Shown piece after piece: positions 16,601 to 18,368 of a stretch of 18,368 nucleotides of DNA (position 1 is its first letter; each line of letters opens with the position of its first letter). A program made the translations under genes and the position numbers. Source of the DNA: Ktedonobacter sp. 13_1_20CM_4_53_11. GTDB taxonomy: Bacteria > Chloroflexota > Ktedonobacteria > Ktedonobacterales > Ktedonobacteraceae. Location of the stretch: positions 1-18,368 of the forward strand of contig MNIY01000115.1 in assembly GCA_001919995.1 (NCBI GenBank), given 5' to 3'. The notes under the pieces were generated by a model that worked only from the letters and a program-made list of their open reading frames with translations, searched no databases and had not been told where the DNA came from.

Positions 16601-18368
16601 CATGGTTTTCTATGCTGTAGACTGGCAGGATATTGTACACCATCACACCAGCGACGTCCGCCAGCCAGAGATCAAGAGCCGAGCTATCGGTGATCACGTC
16701 GGGTGACATCTGCTCCAATGGTACATCCGAGCGCTTTAGTACACGATAGGTGGTGGTCGGGTATGTCGTGAAGACAAACAGATCGGATGTGCCGGGCCAG
16801 GAAATCGCGCCGCTAAATGTGCCTTTATCAAACGGACGCCAGTGTCCGTCGTCATGACTGCCAAAGAGCCGATACCATACTGCGTCGAGGCTACTAACCA
16901 ACAGGTAATATTCATCAGGAGCAACCTCGACCATTGCAAAGAGCGCCGCAAAGTCACCTCCGCGCGCTGCATCGATCAGTGATTTCCATGCATCTTCGCT
17001 TGTCTTGTCACTCTGCTGCTTCGTGTCTGGTGTCTGATCCTGTCTCTTGTTGTCGGCTGACGCGTCTTCCCAGTCGGTACCATCGGCATTCAGTTTGCGA
17101 TCATAGATCGCGCCATCCCCGGTACGGATAGCCAAGCGTGGCGGCTGGTCTTCAGTAGTCGTTTGTTTGACGACGGCGGTAAAGGTGGTGGTTTTGTTTG
17201 GTAGTTCAAGCTCGGTTGATTGCCCCCATGCCTGCTTCTCCAGGTCATATTTGATAAAGACCAGCCTCTGCCCGCCTCGTTGCAAGCGCACGAACAGGTA
17301 GATGGCTCGCTGGTCGGGGGCGAGCTGATATGGGACTGCACCGATGATATTCAGTACGCCGCTGAGTTCCGGTACTTCCTCCCAGAACGTCTGTGCATAG
17401 CCAGATGCGTCGCTGGAATCGTACGCGGACCAGTACACCTTCTGTGATGAGGTGTTGGCAAGCGCGAACAGGTAAAAGAGATCGCGGTAATCGGTCGCGG
17501 TTCGCGTGCGGCAACTGTCTCCCGTGTGCATGCGTGTGCGTGCCTGGCTGCATGCTCCTATGCTCAAGTGGCAAACATCGTTGAAGTAGTCAAAGTAGGT
17601 GGCAGCGGCATCGCAGGCGCTCTGCGGAGTGAGGCGAAGGTTGCCGCGCAGGTTAGTGGTGAGGTCGCGGAAGGCAGGTGTCTGCCAGGTACGTAAGTCC
17701 GGCTGCAACAGGTTTTCCGGGTAGAGGTAGACCAGGAGAGCCGTGCGCCAGGTGGCATAGGAACCGAGCCATCGCCATTCCTCGTCAAAATGGTCGGCAT
17801 AGAGTGCGAGGTTGGGATAGGTATCGTGCAGGAGATTGATACGCAGTGCAGTGAGGAGGTTCTGTATGGTCTCAATGGCCTGGGCAATGAGTGTGGTCTG
17901 TAGGGATCCACTGGCGAGAGCGTCGATGAACAGATGATCGGTAATCCATTTCGCCCTGGCCTGGAGCGTCGTTCCCTCTGCTTGAACCAGCATAATCAGC
18001 GCATCGCGCAGTTTCGGCAGCGCAGCTTCCTCAACTGCATCCACCGCTGCGTACAGAGCATCTCGGGTCGCCTGCTTCTGATCTATGCGTGACTGCAGCG
18101 TCTGCTGCCAGTCGCGCCGTGCATCTGCTGATGCTCTCCAGGAGGGCAGAGGCAGAGGTTCAGGTGGGGGAAACGTCGTGGGCGGCGGCGGAATCGTGAA
18201 GAAATCTGGTCCAAGGAAGATGCCCCGTGCTTGTTCCTGCTGTCGCCACTGCGCGAATACCTGCAGCTTCTTCGCCTGCACGAGAATAGCATACACATCG
18301 TCCCACTCTGAATCCAGTAAGGACGCATTATTGGTAAGAAGCGTATGGATGTCCCAGAGGTAGGAGAA
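13581..18368 (-). CDS. Tc toxin A subunit-like protein (5' end beyond window, 3' end frameshifted)
   Basis: This is a very large TcA/TcdA-like ABC-toxin component that would form the pentameric membrane-pore and translocation channel. The frame is open to the window edge: before the apparent GTG start at 18296 it continues without a stop (FSYLWDIHTLLTNNASL...), so the start lies outside. Counting from 18296: residues about 20-170 match the ABC-toxin N-terminal region; the LYPENLLQPDLRTWQTPAF motif (about 190-210) opens the neuraminidase-like part; EAYYFVPVLLALQLQSLGHY and DWFRHVYDYNTSI lie near 743-780; long helices about 1160-1440, with a hydrophobic stretch AAIPNLIVGLASGSIIDFAG near 1270-1290, form the presumed pore; and GLTGSARLLQDIYQL near 1450 begins the TcB-binding domain. 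The frame ends prematurely at 13581. No TcB or TcC gene is visible. Without the C-terminal part, loading of a toxic payload should fail. Confidence 0.85.
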   Translation of the reverse strand, partial: FSYLWDIHTLLTNNASLLDSEWDDVYAILVQAKKLQVFAQWRQQEQARGIFLGPDFFTIPPPPTTFPPPEPLPLPSWRASADARRDWQQTLQSRIDQKQATRDALYAAVDAVEEAALPKLRDALIMLVQAEGTTLQARAKWITDHLFIDALASGSLQTTLIAQAIETIQNLLTALRINLLHDTYPNLALYADHFDEEWRWLGSYATWRTALLVYLYPENLLQPDLRTWQTPAFRDLTTNLRGNLRLTPQSACDAAATYFDYFNDVCHLSIGACSQARTRMHTGDSCRTRTATDYRDLFYLFALANTSSQKVYWSAYDSSDASGYAQTFWEEVPELSGVLNIIGAVPYQLAPDQRAIYLFVRLQRGGQRLVFIKYDLEKQAWGQSTELELPNKTTTFTAVVKQTTTEDQPPRLAIRTGDGAIYDRKLNADGTDWEDASADNKRQDQTPDTKQQSDKTSEDAWKSLIDAARGGDFAALFAMVEVAPDEYYLLVSSLDAVWYRLFGSHDDGHWRPFDKGTFSGAISWPGTSDLFVFTTYPTTTYRVLKRSDVPLEQMSPDVITDSSALDLWLADVAGVMVYNILPVYSIENHDPGQNLDENSPQGKLWKEANALVQQFTVDHLPLGEVLYRVNHQQRVAFLSRDDSDVFVPPPDQVILSTSPEVITGIRSGESAPSGLDYIVARSGTADTSVQIAFIRNSGQVGSYRCSFTRSGDTLQEDTPIRLVPQVTGPFSLAEQLSSQKLQAVRFLVNQVFELNNDGPASNRTYLEEAYYFVPVLLALQLQSLGHYPASLDWFRHVYDYNTSIDARKIYYGLEQEQNANIVYQRADNWLLDPLNPHTIATTRPGAYTRFTLLSLARCFLEFADAEFSSDTSESVARSRTLYTTALDLLNSDELQQQQGLCADVIGSLDVQVGQGEWASVFEQLKAALWAISDSTLLKTIVAQVQQVLATDEPITSRFAKAQAVMSSAKASIAAPPTLGVVIEERAQLQEQAHATLLAQPHILEAAKQVGITVGTDYVHALSLVSGVNSAALLKDRVALPWLRQQASTNSSNDVTAVTTITPLAIRGGAQALLSRFSPLAPTHTSALAKLASADALQTTNIARRLGQQYIPAPSYHFCIPSNPELESLRSRVDLNLYKLRTCRNIAGLERPLDPYSAPTDTTSGLPSIGSNGQLALPGAVTLRPTPYHYSSLIERAKQLAQLAGQIESAMLMALEKRDAEAYTLLKARNDVQLAQAGMRLQTLRVKEAQGSVKLAELQRDRAKLQVDHYKALLAADISELEGKQLELLGLVSGLYLTAAELAAIPNLIVGLASGSIIDFAGTVSNVAQSIGTQASITALQASYERRRQDWQYQQTLAQQDSVIGDQQVTNAEDHVRVVGQEAAIAQMQTDNAEAVVEFLANKFTNVELYSWMSNVLGRVYGFFLQQATAIAQLAANQLAFERQEVPPPFIQSDYWQAPTDSAASSVEGNTPDRRGLTGSARLLQDIYQLDQHAFVTNQRKLQLTKTFSLFRLDPFAFQQLREAGVMVFETAMEQFDRDFPGHYLRLIKRVRVSVIALIPPTQGIRATLSSRGISRTVIGGDVFQTCRYDLGVQHA

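Noticed and set aside
18294..18296. GTG as the true start of the TcA-like gene
   Set aside because: The same frame is open to the window edge with plausible protein sequence, and known TcA proteins extend hundreds of residues further at the N-terminus.

Overview
The window looks like a chromosomal segment of a spore-forming, actinomycete-like Chloroflexota of the class Ktedonobacteria. The taxon is an inference. It rests on a large LuxR-family ATPase regulator with an N-terminal W..YWKAY..R.GKL...YLGK region that I remember as common in Ktedonobacteria, on a small hypothetical protein of a style I also associate with that group, on GC-rich coding sequence, and on many degraded insertion sequences. 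No rRNA, tRNA or CRISPR was seen.

Layout. Positions 1-1980 are an insertion-sequence graveyard: a 75-bp palindromic mini-element, a fragment encoding a helix-turn-helix, a strong terminator-like hairpin, a ~170-bp inverted repeat and a broken IS701-like transposase. A 14-bp palindrome around a -10-like hexamer then leads into the LuxR/LAL regulator (2056-5079, +). After a gap containing a phased TACGTA direct repeat come an acyl-CoA ligase (5388-7157, +) and, 18 bp on, an enoyl-CoA hydratase (7176-7985, +) whose C-terminus has been moved out of frame. A small hypothetical protein (8227-8580, +) and a class V aminotransferase like the molybdenum cofactor sulfurase N-domain, with an added C-terminal zinc ribbon (8784-10358, +), follow. 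Positions 10377-11282 are a second graveyard. It holds repeated insertion-sequence ends, a second helix-turn-helix fragment sharing a 48-bp repeat with the first, and an IS1-family tail. An apparently intact ~1.5-kb insertion sequence with 27-bp terminal inverted repeats occupies 11286-12790. On the minus strand, running off the right edge, is a very large Tc-toxin A-subunit-like gene (13581-18368). Its C-terminal TcB-binding region continues in another frame (13004-13615), with a stretch of the domain apparently missing at the junction.

How the parts may work together. The ligase and hydratase are adjacent and co-directional. They could activate a carboxylic acid to its CoA thioester and hydrate the enoyl-CoA, a beta-oxidation-type module, perhaps controlled by the upstream LAL regulator; substrate and regulatory link are inferred. 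The TcA-like protein would be the pore-forming and translocating subunit of an ABC-type toxin, but no TcB or TcC gene is visible and the reading frame is broken as it stands. Both frame breaks, in the hydratase and in TcA, could be real mutations or assembly errors. The most notable items are the TcA-like gene with its junction lesion, the family of seven matching insertion-sequence ends, the operator-like palindrome before the regulator, and the zinc-ribbon sulfurase-like enzyme.
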